This document shows positions 36,101-44,458 of a stretch of DNA of 52,740 nucleotides, one piece after another. The translations under genes were made by a program, and so were the position numbers. Position 1 is the first letter of the stretch, and the number at the start of each line of letters is the position of its first letter. The DNA is from Pseudomonas fluorescens (lineage in GTDB: Bacteria > Pseudomonadota > Gammaproteobacteria > Pseudomonadales > Pseudomonadaceae), in contig NZ_JAGGOF010000082.1 in NCBI RefSeq assembly GCF_018614775.1, positions 1 to 52,740 of the forward strand, in the 5' to 3' direction. Under the pieces are notes generated by a model. The model did not search any database. It was not told where the DNA came from and worked only from the letters and a program-made list of their open reading frames with translations.

Positions 36101-37776
36101 AGGTTCATGTGACTGGACTGCAGCGTGATACCGGGCGACTGTTCACTGTCTCTAAGCGCATCAGTCACGTGTGCGAAGGAGAACCTGTAGCTGCGGTCCA
36201 ACGGAGCCTGGGTGTCGGTGAGATAAAGGCCCGAGAACTCACTGAGCGGTATATAGGGCGTTGGTGGCAGGCTTTGGGCAGGCACCACCAGGTACATTGT
36301 CATTTGCGGTTCACGATGAGGGGCGTTATGCACTCTCAATCGCATCTCGTCCCTTGTTCGGGTTGGAACCGACCCTGCCTGGGTAAAGGCGATGCTTGCC
36401 GTCATACGCAGCCTGAGCGTGGAAGCGCTCTTGATGTGGCTGATATGTATCCGATCCCGATAGCCTCCTTCGAAGTTACCTTCGAAATCGGACATGGTGA
36501 CGTCCATGTTGCTGGGAAGGTCGGTTTCTGTGAACACGACTTCCGTAGACGTCGCTGTTTGAATGCGCTGGACGGCGGCCTCCGTGAGGGCTTTCTCGGC
36601 AGCAGTAGAGGGGGAGCTATCCGGCTCCGGGGTGAGGTGCTTATTGATGCAAGTCGACTTGATGAAAGTCAGGTCGTTGCCATTCGTGATGCGCGAATCC
36701 GTCTTGGGCTGATAGCCACACAAGGCCAGAAACAACGTTTCGTGCGAGCCTTGGCGGCGATGCTCAGCCACTGTGCCGATCAATGCCTTGATTGCGTCCA
36801 CGTCCTTGCTGCCAAGTGTCGTGTTCTCGCAATAGCCTTGCAGACCGACCCGCGGAGTACTCCAGCTGCCATCCGATTTTTTGAAGCAATAGCTCATGCG
36901 CAGGAGCGGGCGGTGGCTGTCGGGTAGCGCCGCGTTGGCATTGGTGGGGTCGCTGCTGAAGGCTGATGGGTCCTGATGAATGCATTCTGCCCAGACGACA
37001 AACAGACGACTGTTGAACCTGACGGGACGAATCGTGTGCTCGGCGGCGTTCTCGGGGATGGGGACATCGGCCTTTTCCCAGTCCGACCAGGCAGACGGAT
37101 CCGGCTGGTCCAGTTTTGGTGCGGGAGCCGGGTGGGGTGGTGGCGGGCCATCGAGCGGGCGCTGCGTCATGTTCAACGAACGCCAGAAGTAGCTGTTCTC
37201 CGTGCGGGATTTGGCAATGAAATAATAGGTGCCGTTGGCAAAGTCCTCGCCATCGATGTAGCCGTTGAGGATATTCAGGTTGGCGATTTCTTCGAACCGG
37301 GTCAGGTACGCCATGACGGCTGATTGAACGGCATCGGGTTGAAGCCGATTCTGGTTGAGGTCGTTCTCCAGTTGTAGAAAGTTGTCGCTCTTGTCGGCCC
37401 TGAGTAACGGGTCCAGGTAAAGCGCCGGAAAATAGAGCAGCTTCTGATGGGCGGCCCAGCTGGAGTACTGATGCAGTTGGTTGCGCCATGTCGACAGGTG
37501 CTCGGCTGCCAGGCTTGCCGAGTCGTAGCCGGGCTCCATGTTCATCAGGATGCGGTGAATGTACTGCTGCAGGCTGGCGATTGCACACGCCACGGGGGTA
37601 GTGGGCACGTCCTGGCTCACCAGCACATCGAGCAACCAGTATTCATAGAGATCCTCGGCGGTCTTGAGCGTCAGGTTACGGGTCACGGCGTTATCGGGCA
37701 CGACCTTGTTCAGGTACAGCGCCAGCAACGCATCGCGCAGGCTTTCATCCAACTGCTTTTTAATCGCAACGGTCAT
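33181..37776 (-). CDS. Tc toxin A component, C-terminal polypeptide (TcaB-like, pore and TcB-binding)
   Basis: This 1531-residue protein corresponds to the C-terminal two-thirds of a single-chain TcA such as TcdA. The N-terminal part has the ABC-toxin segment YEYWLLDVLVSQDV and FEEIANLNILNGYIDG. The middle has beta-rich receptor-binding-like regions. The C-terminal 500 residues are long helices with a hydrophobic pore tip (VVAGSLMLMPNIFGFSVGGS) and the TcB-binding domain (AQYLRRHERELEIRRTVSL onward). TcA forms the translocation channel, probably together with the upstream polypeptide. The ATG at 37776 has AAGGA 6 bases upstream, inside a small palindrome. It begins 30 bp after the N-terminal polypeptide's stop. 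Confidence 0.92.
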   Translation of the reverse strand: MTVAIKKQLDESLRDALLALYLNKVVPDNAVTRNLTLKTAEDLYEYWLLDVLVSQDVPTTPVACAIASLQQYIHRILMNMEPGYDSASLAAEHLSTWRNQLHQYSSWAAHQKLLYFPALYLDPLLRADKSDNFLQLENDLNQNRLQPDAVQSAVMAYLTRFEEIANLNILNGYIDGEDFANGTYYFIAKSRTENSYFWRSLNMTQRPLDGPPPPHPAPAPKLDQPDPSAWSDWEKADVPIPENAAEHTIRPVRFNSRLFVVWAECIHQDPSAFSSDPTNANAALPDSHRPLLRMSYCFKKSDGSWSTPRVGLQGYCENTTLGSKDVDAIKALIGTVAEHRRQGSHETLFLALCGYQPKTDSRITNGNDLTFIKSTCINKHLTPEPDSSPSTAAEKALTEAAVQRIQTATSTEVVFTETDLPSNMDVTMSDFEGNFEGGYRDRIHISHIKSASTLRLRMTASIAFTQAGSVPTRTRDEMRLRVHNAPHREPQMTMYLVVPAQSLPPTPYIPLSEFSGLYLTDTQAPLDRSYRFSFAHVTDALRDSEQSPGITLQSSHMNLEGKFISTDAVRNLIKVSRGRNNSSQTRYSETVTLNAEHSKAIKVEGVMVFCDEPLDKQYVVFRQPKAPKPQPLTYEDLTVVAESAPAELLPDAFEFPWPGTELNEDGATLFLGVAFVHPREPTKKLYSILKAITLKRPLKRQQPPGITQVTTPGLGTTQFIDFARSAVKKSDAYDRLRPPIRLNTVFAAELVRRAENSLDALFDLTTQHLPEPFVPGDSSNWMDFHGPYGRYFTELFLYVPWLVAQRLNTEQRYEDAERWLRHTFDPGRNNGDHWRSVPLIDNGRPSYANQTPHDPHQIALSHPVHFRKALYFLYLDILINRGDAAYRELTPDSLSEAKLWYARALDLLGPRAEVQPLVQWPRISLQTLSETSNEHLRRFEYALTNSTANHALHLLGESSSPPSLPAIDTPYLRIPFHPELRKRWDITDSRLHNLRHNLDIAGKPLHLPMFAPALDPRASAIASGMDLSRSAAPRLPNTQIPPYRFTAVLNQAQAAVESLCQFGAALLSLIERKEQAQLQELQQQHAWDLAKQSVDLHRQALNIDRHNRQALLASQAVVQGRLHHYQQLLENGLCEIETKASELYLSSGSSELDASNAQVVAGSLMLMPNIFGFSVGGSRWEGALHAAAALAQGDAIRYRTAAQNLDRTAQFTRRREDWTLAQDQARLELAQLDAQLGSCAEQETATRLQLRLAESSLNQAKANYDLLSKRFTKAQLYQWLNSQFAALYRQAYDATSALCLEAEACWQYELADFSTRFIQPGAWNTTYRGLGAGEQLKLNLLNMQAQYLRRHERELEIRRTVSLRHLKDQTPSSPINQDWTHVHAALKEGQCKFELTHELFEDDYKDQQHYLRRIKTISISLPAVVGPYENIRATLTQTASKVFLAAGDRGEAIESRRAHPQVALSTGVDDNGLFTLNFNDERYLPFEYTGAISKWQLTFPNPEKQKDLLESLTDIIVHVSYTARVGGGSHE

Positions 37777-37791
37777 ATTCAATCCTTGAAT
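37777..37791 (-). promoter_or_regulatory. mini-hairpin over the TcA2 ribosome-binding site
   Basis: The sequence ATTCAATCCTTGAAT is a perfect inverted repeat with 6-bp arms and a 3-base centre. In the minus-strand mRNA it places the Shine-Dalgarno AAGGA in its loop and stem directly before the ATG at 37776. It could tune translation of the second TcA polypeptide relative to the first. Confidence 0.4.
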
Positions 37792-37806
37792 GTTGAAGAA
37801 GGCGGG

Positions 37807-40329
37807 TCAGTGACAGGTCGCGATCAACGCCTCGCCGACGGTGCGCCAATCCGCTGTTTCGCTGTCGGCATTCAGTGCGCAGGCCTTGAGCAGGAGGCCT
37901 GCCGACAGGCCGGTGCGCTGGCAGCACGCCTGGCAGCGTATGACCCAATCCACGGCTTCCATTGACTGGGCGCGCTGGTGTACCAGTTGGGCGGTCAGGT
38001 CGCTTACTTCGGTTGTGTCCCAGTTCAGCAGGTCGGCCAGCAGGCGATTGGTGTCCGCCGCCGAACCCGGTTGGTTGGCGAACTGCAAATAATGCAGCAG
38101 CGGTTCTTCCGACCGGACCTGATGGCGGGCGCAATGACTGAAGCGTTCGAGCAGGTAAAGGGTGTGAGGCGTCAGCGTTCCTCGGCTGCTGGGCGCCAGC
38201 CAGGTGGGATGGCTGATCAGCCGTTGCAGCGCACTGCTGCTCAGGTGCAAGCCGTGGCACGCTTGGGCGGTACGCAGTAACGATGCCAAGGGTGGGGGCA
38301 TTTTCCCCGGTGACGCCTGGATGGCAGAGACGATCTCGGCGGCGGTGGTGCCTGCCATTTGCAACACGCCAGGGATGTACTCGGCGGACAAGTCGACGAG
38401 GTCGTGCAACAGGGTTTCCACCAGGCGCTGTTCATCACCGGGATCGATAGGCTCCGTCAGCATTATCGCCAGGCGTTCTTCCAGGTTCTGATCAAGCGGC
38501 AAGTCATCTTCGGTTGTGTCGAACAGCCGACACCACTGGGTCACGTCACGGTTGTTCTGCCTGAGCCAGTCGACTGCCCAATCCAGGGCCATCAGCACGT
38601 CGAGAATGTCGGAGGATGTGGACGGTGTGGCGTTCAGTGCACCGGTGACTAATGTTTCGCAAAAATATGACCCGCCCAACACGCGTGCCAGCATCGTGCA
38701 TTCAGCGGGGGACAGCCCGAACATCCGTGCAACGCGGGCCTGGCGATAGAGTGACGAGACCGTGGGCAGGTCGTACTTGAACGAATGATGGTACTTCTTG
38801 GTCTGCTTTGCCAGCAGCAACAGCGAATCCTGGGTAATGCCAAGCCCGAGGCCGGCGCCGAGGTAGCTGAAGGTATTGAGATCCGTCATGACCAGCACTT
38901 CTGTCCGGGGGCGTTCGAGCAACTGAGTGCGATTGAACACCTGGTCGAACAACGGAACCTGCTGGCCGCAAGCGGAAATCGGCATGTCGTGCAGCAGCGA
39001 AGCGAACTCTTGAGGCGCGATGCCGTGGCGACGGTTCAGATACCGATAGACGCCCAGCGTGCGCAGGGTGTTGGCATTGAGCGTCATGTCGTCGTTGTAT
39101 TCCGAGCGCAACGCGTTGACGAGCAGCGTGTCCAGTTCTGCCACGGGCATGTCGGTCCAGCGCTGCAATCGGATCATTCGCTGCATGCGGGCGAAACGTT
39201 CACGGGACGTGCCGCCAAGGGTATTCGCGGGCTGGACAATCGCCAGGGCCGGTGTCCCTCCAGGCCCGTTGATGTAGCCGCTCCCGTAATTGGAACGAGT
39301 GGCGGGAGGGCTGTTGGTCGAGGTGCGCGGAAAGTAGGTGCCTTGCGCCAGCAACTGCTCGACCTGTTCGGTGCTCAACCCGGTGCGTTCCTTGAAGAAG
39401 GTGAGCTCATGCAGGCGACGGGTGTCCTTAGTGCCATAGCTTTTCTCCAGGACACGGAGTTCACCGTCTGAGCTGACCGGTGCGAGTAGCAGTTTCTGTT
39501 GCTCGGGGCTGAGCCCGGACAGCAGTTTTTGCGCCTCGACTCGCGATTGTGAAACGCGCCCGTAAGCTGCGTCGCCGGGTGAGAACGGCAGCGCCAGGCT
39601 TATCCGATAGTTCAATTCACCCAGCGCCGGTTTGTCTGCACCCAGCCCGAGCAGGCATTGGTGATGATGCAGGTCGTAGGGCAGGGAGAAGGGATATTGT
39701 TCGCTCGACAAGACTTGGTGGACGGTCTTGCCGGCGTTGGCGATATGAGCCTCGATCGCGCTACGCAGGGTGTTATTGACGATGCCCAGCATCGGCTGCG
39801 CGACGAAGGCACTCTGGTGATCGAGCATCAGCGCCTTGAGGTCCGGGCGCCTTTGCGCCAGGGTGATCTTGTGGAGCGATGACGATGCGTTTTCCAGTTG
39901 CCCGGCAAACAGATACAGCGCCCGCAGGTAAGCCACGGGTGAGTCGATGGCCGCGATGTCGCCGTCCTTGCAGAACTGGTCCCAGTTCTCTTTGAACAGC
40001 GACTGATAGCTGACGGAGTCCGGCGTTGAGTCCGCCTTAAGGCCACGTCCAACGCGACGTCGGGTATCGCCGGACGATATTTGCTGTTGCTGGTAAAGAC
40101 GGCCGATCTGCTGGGCGTAACTCGCTGCGTTGTCATAGGTCTGCCCGGCATCCGTATCACAGTGCCGGGCGAGTTCGACGGCGAACGGCGCCTTGCCCAT
40201 GCGCACGATGTCGAATACCGACTTCAACCCCATTCGTTGCAAGGCTGTTCTGAAGCTGGTGTTTGCATTGCCATTGTCGTCGGGGAAGGTGACGAGCCTG
40301 TGTAACAGCGAGTCGTTGCTGACGTCCAT
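37807..40329 (-). CDS. Tc toxin A component, N-terminal polypeptide (TcaA-like)
   Basis: This 840-residue protein matches the N-terminal shell region of TcA. It has the VRP1-like (Salmonella virulence plasmid 28.1 kDa A) segments (VFDIVRMGKAPFAVELARHC, AASYAQQIGRLYQQQ, SLFKENWDQFCKDGDIAAID, SPVAYLRALYLFAGQLE) and helical repeats. Together with the next gene it sums to 2371 residues, close to the roughly 2500 of a one-piece TcA. This is the two-gene form of TcA known in several Tc loci, so I read it as a natural split rather than a frameshift. AGGAGA lies about 9 bases before the start. It is the first gene of the operon; its promoter must lie in 40330-40570. Confidence 0.9.
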   Translation of the reverse strand: MDVSNDSLLHRLVTFPDDNGNANTSFRTALQRMGLKSVFDIVRMGKAPFAVELARHCDTDAGQTYDNAASYAQQIGRLYQQQQISSGDTRRRVGRGLKADSTPDSVSYQSLFKENWDQFCKDGDIAAIDSPVAYLRALYLFAGQLENASSSLHKITLAQRRPDLKALMLDHQSAFVAQPMLGIVNNTLRSAIEAHIANAGKTVHQVLSSEQYPFSLPYDLHHHQCLLGLGADKPALGELNYRISLALPFSPGDAAYGRVSQSRVEAQKLLSGLSPEQQKLLLAPVSSDGELRVLEKSYGTKDTRRLHELTFFKERTGLSTEQVEQLLAQGTYFPRTSTNSPPATRSNYGSGYINGPGGTPALAIVQPANTLGGTSRERFARMQRMIRLQRWTDMPVAELDTLLVNALRSEYNDDMTLNANTLRTLGVYRYLNRRHGIAPQEFASLLHDMPISACGQQVPLFDQVFNRTQLLERPRTEVLVMTDLNTFSYLGAGLGLGITQDSLLLLAKQTKKYHHSFKYDLPTVSSLYRQARVARMFGLSPAECTMLARVLGGSYFCETLVTGALNATPSTSSDILDVLMALDWAVDWLRQNNRDVTQWCRLFDTTEDDLPLDQNLEERLAIMLTEPIDPGDEQRLVETLLHDLVDLSAEYIPGVLQMAGTTAAEIVSAIQASPGKMPPPLASLLRTAQACHGLHLSSSALQRLISHPTWLAPSSRGTLTPHTLYLLERFSHCARHQVRSEEPLLHYLQFANQPGSAADTNRLLADLLNWDTTEVSDLTAQLVHQRAQSMEAVDWVIRCQACCQRTGLSAGLLLKACALNADSETADWRTVGEALIATCH

Positions 40330-40747
40330 GTGGCGCTATCTCCTGTTCGAGCGGAATGTCGTTGTCCAAGAAAAAACCGTACAGGAGCGCGCAGAAAAAA
40401 ACGGTAGGACCGAGGCTGGGAGATGCGTACGAAAGGGCGATTGGAGGGGGCGCGGATGGAAGGCCTTGTGAAGTCAGCCAGCATCGAAGTGAATACCTAC
40501 CGCTTTCGCGGTTAAAGCCGCTCCCAAAAGGGTCCGAGGCGAATGGCATTTTGGTGTGCTACAGCAAGCCCCTGTGGGAGCGAGCCTGCTCGCGATGACG
40601 GCAACACATGCGACATCGTGGTAACAGACCCGCCGCTATCGCGAGCAGGCTCGCTCCCACAGGGTTGCATAGCGAAACCTGTTTTCGTACGCCACCCCGG
40701 CTCCCACAGTGGGTAAGACCTCACAGGTGTGACGTCTTGGGTCGGCG
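40330..40747. other. intergenic region between the Tc operon and the chemoreceptor gene
   Basis: This 418-bp gap must hold the promoter of the minus-strand Tc operon at its left end. I could not pick out convincing -35/-10 boxes. The right part carries a REPIN and fragments of REP-like sequence (GCTCCCAAAAGG near 40530, CGGCTCCCACAGTGGG near 40700). An imperfect inverted repeat AAGACCTCACA/TGTGACGTCTT at about 40717-40740, just past the chemoreceptor stop, has no T-tract and is at best a weak terminator. No gene is visible. Confidence 0.6.
40571..40664. repeat. REPIN (inverted pair of REP palindromes)
   Basis: CCTGTGGGAGCGAGCCTGCT at the left and the inverse AGCAGGCTCGCTCCCACAGG at the right enclose about 50 bp. 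The REP core is the same subfamily as the copy near 21.7 kb. It separates the Tc operon from the core-like chemoreceptor gene. Confidence 0.9.
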
Positions 40748-42667
40748 TCAAACCCTGAAATGACTCACCATCATCTGCAACTGATTGCCCAACCGCGCCA
40801 GTTCAACACTGGACGCGGCGGTTTCTTCGCTGGCGGCGGCGGTCTGTTCGGACACGTCGCGCACGTTGATGATGCTGCGGCTGATTTCCTCGGCCACGGC
40901 GCTTTGCTGTTCGGCAGCGGCGGCGATCTGCTGGTTCATTGACTGGATGTTCGACACGGTGCGGGTGATGTTCCCCAGGGATACGCCGGCCTTGCGGGTC
41001 AGGGCTACGCTGCTGTCGGTGAGGCTGCGGCTGTTGTTCATCACGGCGGCCACCTGTTGCGTACCGTTTTGCAGGCCCGCCACCAGGCCTTCGATTTCCT
41101 CGGTGGATTTCTGCGTGCGCTGGGCCAGGCCACGGACTTCGTCGGCCACCACGGCGAAACCACGGCCGGCTTCACCGGCGCGTGCCGCTTCGATCGCGGC
41201 GTTGAGCGCCAGCAGGTTGGTCTGCTCGGCGACGGCCTTGATCACGTCCATGACGCTGCCGATCTTGTCGCTTTCCTGTTGCAGCACGCTCATGGCGTCG
41301 GTGGAGCGCGCCACTTCGCTGGCCAGGCGCTCGATCTGGGCGATGGCTTCACTGACCACCTGATCGCCGATACGGGCTTCGCCGTCTGCCGCAGCCGCTG
41401 CCTGAGAAGCTTCTTCGGCGTTGCGGGCAACTTCCTGCACCGTGGCCGTCATCTCGTGCATGGCGGTCGCGACTTGATCGGTCTCGACTTTCTGGCTATT
41501 GACCCCGGCGCTGGTCTGCTCGGTGACGGCGGACAATTCTTCGGCGGCGCTGGCGATCTGGGTCACGCCATCGCGGATGCCGCTGATCAGGTCGCGTAGG
41601 GTCACGCCCATGCGGGCGATGCCTTGTTGCAATACGCCCAGTTCATCGCGGCGGGTGACGATGACAGTGTGGGAGAGGTCGCCACCGGCAATGCGTTCGA
41701 CCACGGCCAGGGTGTCGCGTAGCGGGCCGGTGATCTGGCGGGTGATGATCACGGCCGCGATGATGCCCACCAGCAGCGCCAACAAGGTGCTGACCAATTG
41801 CAGGGTACGCGCCTGGGCGCTTTCGGCATCACGGCGGTCGAGTTGAATCTGGTACAACTGCTCGCTCAGGGCCACGATGGTCGTACCCTGATCGGTCATT
41901 TCCTTGCGTGCCTGCACCACATCAGCCGTGGCCAGCTTGAACGCCTGCAAGGCGCTGCGGTACTGGGCCAGGGCATTTTCCAACTGGCGCAACTCATCTT
42001 GCCGGGTGTTGGCAAAATGCTCGTTCAACGGTTTGAGCGACGCGATGGCGGCGTCCAGTTGGGCGATGGCCTTGCGCTCGGTGTCGGCGTTGCTGTTGGC
42101 GGTGTAGCCGCGGACTTCGTAACGGGCCAGCATGAATGCCTGCTTGGCCTGGGTGATGGCCCGGAACTGTTCGAAGCGTTCGTCGCTCAGGGCCATTTGC
42201 TGCACGTCGGTGTCGATTGCCTCGATCAGTTTGGAGGCCGCCTCGGCGTTCGTCCCCATGGCATCGCGGGCGGTGTTGCCGGTGCGGTAGGCGCTGCGCA
42301 TCTTATTCAAGGAAACCTGATAGGCGCCGATGACCGCGCTCTGTTCCTTGAGCAACTTGACGTTTTCCGGGCTCTTGAAGCTGCTGAGCAGGTCGTTCTG
42401 TTGCGCCACGAAACCATCAAGGGTGGTCTGCACATTCTGTGCGGCGGTCTCGTCGCCGTTGGTCAACATGTATTGCAGGCGCGTGACGCGAAGCTTGGTC
42501 AGGCCGGCGTTGAGCTGGGTGATGTCACTCATCCAGTTGCTGCGGTCGATCAGCCCCCCCAGGCTGGTCCAACTGGTCAAAGCCAGGACGCAGGTCAGGA
42601 TCAGCACCAGGCCAAAGCCCAGGCCCAATTTCATGTTGACGCTAATGTTGCCAAACCAGCTGTTCAT
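40748..42667 (-). CDS. methyl-accepting chemotaxis protein with HBM-type sensor
   Basis: This chemoreceptor passes ligand binding to CheA/CheW and steers swimming. The 639-residue inner-membrane protein has a first transmembrane helix (about residues 12-32) and a periplasmic all-helical region of about 250 residues. That size fits the helical bimodular (HBM) domain of McpS-like receptors. A second helix (LQLVSTLLALLVGIIAAVII) is followed by a HAMP domain and a signalling domain with the conserved hairpin tip EQTNLLALNAAIEAARAGE. The start at 42667 has GGAGG 6 bases upstream. McpS homologues sense TCA-cycle acids; the ligand here is unproven. No C-terminal CheR-tether pentapeptide is seen. Confidence 0.92.
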   Translation of the reverse strand: MNSWFGNISVNMKLGLGFGLVLILTCVLALTSWTSLGGLIDRSNWMSDITQLNAGLTKLRVTRLQYMLTNGDETAAQNVQTTLDGFVAQQNDLLSSFKSPENVKLLKEQSAVIGAYQVSLNKMRSAYRTGNTARDAMGTNAEAASKLIEAIDTDVQQMALSDERFEQFRAITQAKQAFMLARYEVRGYTANSNADTERKAIAQLDAAIASLKPLNEHFANTRQDELRQLENALAQYRSALQAFKLATADVVQARKEMTDQGTTIVALSEQLYQIQLDRRDAESAQARTLQLVSTLLALLVGIIAAVIITRQITGPLRDTLAVVERIAGGDLSHTVIVTRRDELGVLQQGIARMGVTLRDLISGIRDGVTQIASAAEELSAVTEQTSAGVNSQKVETDQVATAMHEMTATVQEVARNAEEASQAAAAADGEARIGDQVVSEAIAQIERLASEVARSTDAMSVLQQESDKIGSVMDVIKAVAEQTNLLALNAAIEAARAGEAGRGFAVVADEVRGLAQRTQKSTEEIEGLVAGLQNGTQQVAAVMNNSRSLTDSSVALTRKAGVSLGNITRTVSNIQSMNQQIAAAAEQQSAVAEEISRSIINVRDVSEQTAAASEETAASSVELARLGNQLQMMVSHFRV

Positions 42668-42910
42668 CAAAATCCTCCAGGAACGTTGTGCTGCTTGATC
42701 GTCGGTTGGCTGGGAGATTGTTGTTTTTAAGAACCAGCAGAAATGTGTAGCAGGCCTGTATCGGCCGCCGTCCCCGGATCTGAAAGTTTTTTTCCCGGTG
42801 ACCGCATTTCATTGATGTTCGGGCGCATGCTCCAAGCTTTTTTTCACATTGGTTTCACTGCCTGCCTACGTCAGCCCCTCTATTGTCGCGCCATCGAAAA
42901 CACAGGGTGG

Positions 42911-43603
42911 ATGCCGTCGGGGCGGCTTGACGTGGAACTGAGACTGAGTCTTTTCGGCCTGACGCGCTCGATTGATACGCGTCGCTTTGTCCGCTACCAG
43001 AACGCCATGGTGGTCCTGGCTTCGGCGCTGCTGGTGATCCCGTTGACCCTCTGGCTGCTGGCGCCGGCGGCAGTGCCCGACCTGGCCCATGGCAACGTTG
43101 CCGGCGCGCGCGCGTTGGCCGATGGTTGGGCCAGGGGCGAGATGATTGTGCTGGTGCGCCATGTCGAGCGCTGCGACCACGCCAAGGCAGCCTGCCTGAA
43201 TGACCCTGAAGGCATCACCGACCGGGCGCGTAGCGTTGCGGTGGGCCTCGGTGCGCGGTTCGAGCAATTGGGCCTGGACAAGGCCGACATCTATAACAGT
43301 CCGTTGGTCCGCACTGCGCAGACAGCCGGGTTCATGTTCAATAAAGTGAGCGCGGGTGACGAGTGGCTTGCCAATTGTCGACATGACTTGTTGCGCAATG
43401 CCTTGGCTCACAAAGTGGCGGGGCGCAATCTGATTCTGGTCACCCACAGCGAATGCATGCAGGCGATGGAAACCGCGCTCAAGCAACCGACCTCGACGTT
43501 TGGCTATGGCGCCTCGCTGTTTGTCTCCACCGCTCAGCCACAAGCGCCGCGCACGCTCGGTTTCATCGAAGCGTCTGATTGGCGCTCGGTGAGCTTTCAG
43601 TAA
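42911..43603 (+). CDS. membrane-anchored histidine phosphatase family protein
   Basis: This protein of about 230 residues has one N-terminal membrane helix (AMVVLASALLVIPLTLWLLAP) followed by a periplasmic histidine-phosphatase (branch 2-like) domain. The catalytic motif is LVRHVERC (R83, H84) in place of the usual RHG, and the second histidine is in THSEC. NSPLVRTAQTA matches the family. Such proteins dephosphorylate sugar phosphates or LPS core heptose phosphate (Ais/PmrG-like). The start is uncertain: ATG 42911 and GTG 42932 are both plausible, and ribosome-binding sites are weak. It lies 24 bp before a PAP2 phosphatase gene, so the two likely form an operon acting on envelope phosphates. 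Confidence 0.75.
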   Translation: MPSGRLDVELRLSLFGLTRSIDTRRFVRYQNAMVVLASALLVIPLTLWLLAPAAVPDLAHGNVAGARALADGWARGEMIVLVRHVERCDHAKAACLNDPEGITDRARSVAVGLGARFEQLGLDKADIYNSPLVRTAQTAGFMFNKVSAGDEWLANCRHDLLRNALAHKVAGRNLILVTHSECMQAMETALKQPTSTFGYGASLFVSTAQPQAPRTLGFIEASDWRSVSFQ

Positions 43604-43627
43604 AATTTCCCACGATTAGGACCGCCC

Positions 43628-44458
43628 ATGCTGACGTCTGCTCGCTCCCGTTTCTACGGGCTCAATCTCGGAATTCCCCTGCTCTGCGCCGCCGTGGTGT
43701 TCTTGCTGTTCGACATGACCCGCATCGACATCGCTTTCAGCGATCTGTTCTATGACTCGGTGAACCAGGTATTCCCCCTGGAACATGTGCGACTGTTCGA
43801 GAAAATCACTCACAAGTGGGCGCGGATCATTCCGAACTGGACCGGCGAAGCGGCCATCATCGGCGCGCTGCTGTCATTCGCCTGGACGCTACTGCGGCCT
43901 GAAAAGCATGCGCGGATACAGCGGCTGTTGGACAAAACCAGACTGACCCGGCCGCTACGGTTTGCCCACAAGCACCGTCGTGACTTCCTCTACGTGGTCT
44001 TCGCCTTTTCCCTCAGCACGGGCGTCATTCATTACCTCAAGGGCCACACCAGTGTGTATTGCCCGGTGGAAACCACCCAGTACGCCGGCAAGATCGAACA
44101 CAAGGAGTGGTACCAGAACTTCGACCTGCTGAAGGTCGCCGGTGACGGCCGCTGCTGGCCCGGCGGTCACGCATCCGGCGGCTTCACCATGCTGGCGCTG
44201 TATTTCGTCGCGCGCCGCTACCGCTGGCGTCATTCCAAAGCCCTGATGTACGGCGCGCTGGCGCTGGGTTTTGTCTACGGCACGACGCGGGTGCTGCAGG
44301 GCTGGCACTACATGTCACACACGTTCTGGGCGGGGATTTTCGTCTGGTTGAGTTGCTGGTTGATGGCGTTGGTGTTCTATGGGCGAACGGTCTTGGAACA
44401 GCCTTTGATGAAGAAACAGCCCGCGACCGTGGCGCCAGCCTTGGCTGAGCTAGGGTAG
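43628..44458 (+). CDS. PAP2-family membrane phosphatase
   Basis: This 276-residue integral membrane protein has about six helices and the PAP2 motifs KGHTSVYCP, PGGHAS and TRVLQGWHYMSH. The third motif follows R-x5-H, but histidine stands where the canonical aspartate would be. PAP2 enzymes of this kind remove phosphate from lipid A, undecaprenyl pyrophosphate or phosphatidylglycerol phosphate at the periplasmic face; the substrate here cannot be named. The start at 43628 has AGGA upstream. It follows the histidine phosphatase gene closely and is expected to be cotranscribed with it. Confidence 0.86.
   Translation: MLTSARSRFYGLNLGIPLLCAAVVFLLFDMTRIDIAFSDLFYDSVNQVFPLEHVRLFEKITHKWARIIPNWTGEAAIIGALLSFAWTLLRPEKHARIQRLLDKTRLTRPLRFAHKHRRDFLYVVFAFSLSTGVIHYLKGHTSVYCPVETTQYAGKIEHKEWYQNFDLLKVAGDGRCWPGGHASGGFTMLALYFVARRYRWRHSKALMYGALALGFVYGTTRVLQGWHYMSHTFWAGIFVWLSCWLMALVFYGRTVLEQPLMKKQPATVAPALAELG

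Noticed and set aside
37777..37806. A frameshift breaking one TcA gene into two
   Set aside because: The upstream polypeptide ends with its own stop and the downstream one has a good ribosome-binding site and ATG; two-gene TcA loci are known, so a natural split is more likely.
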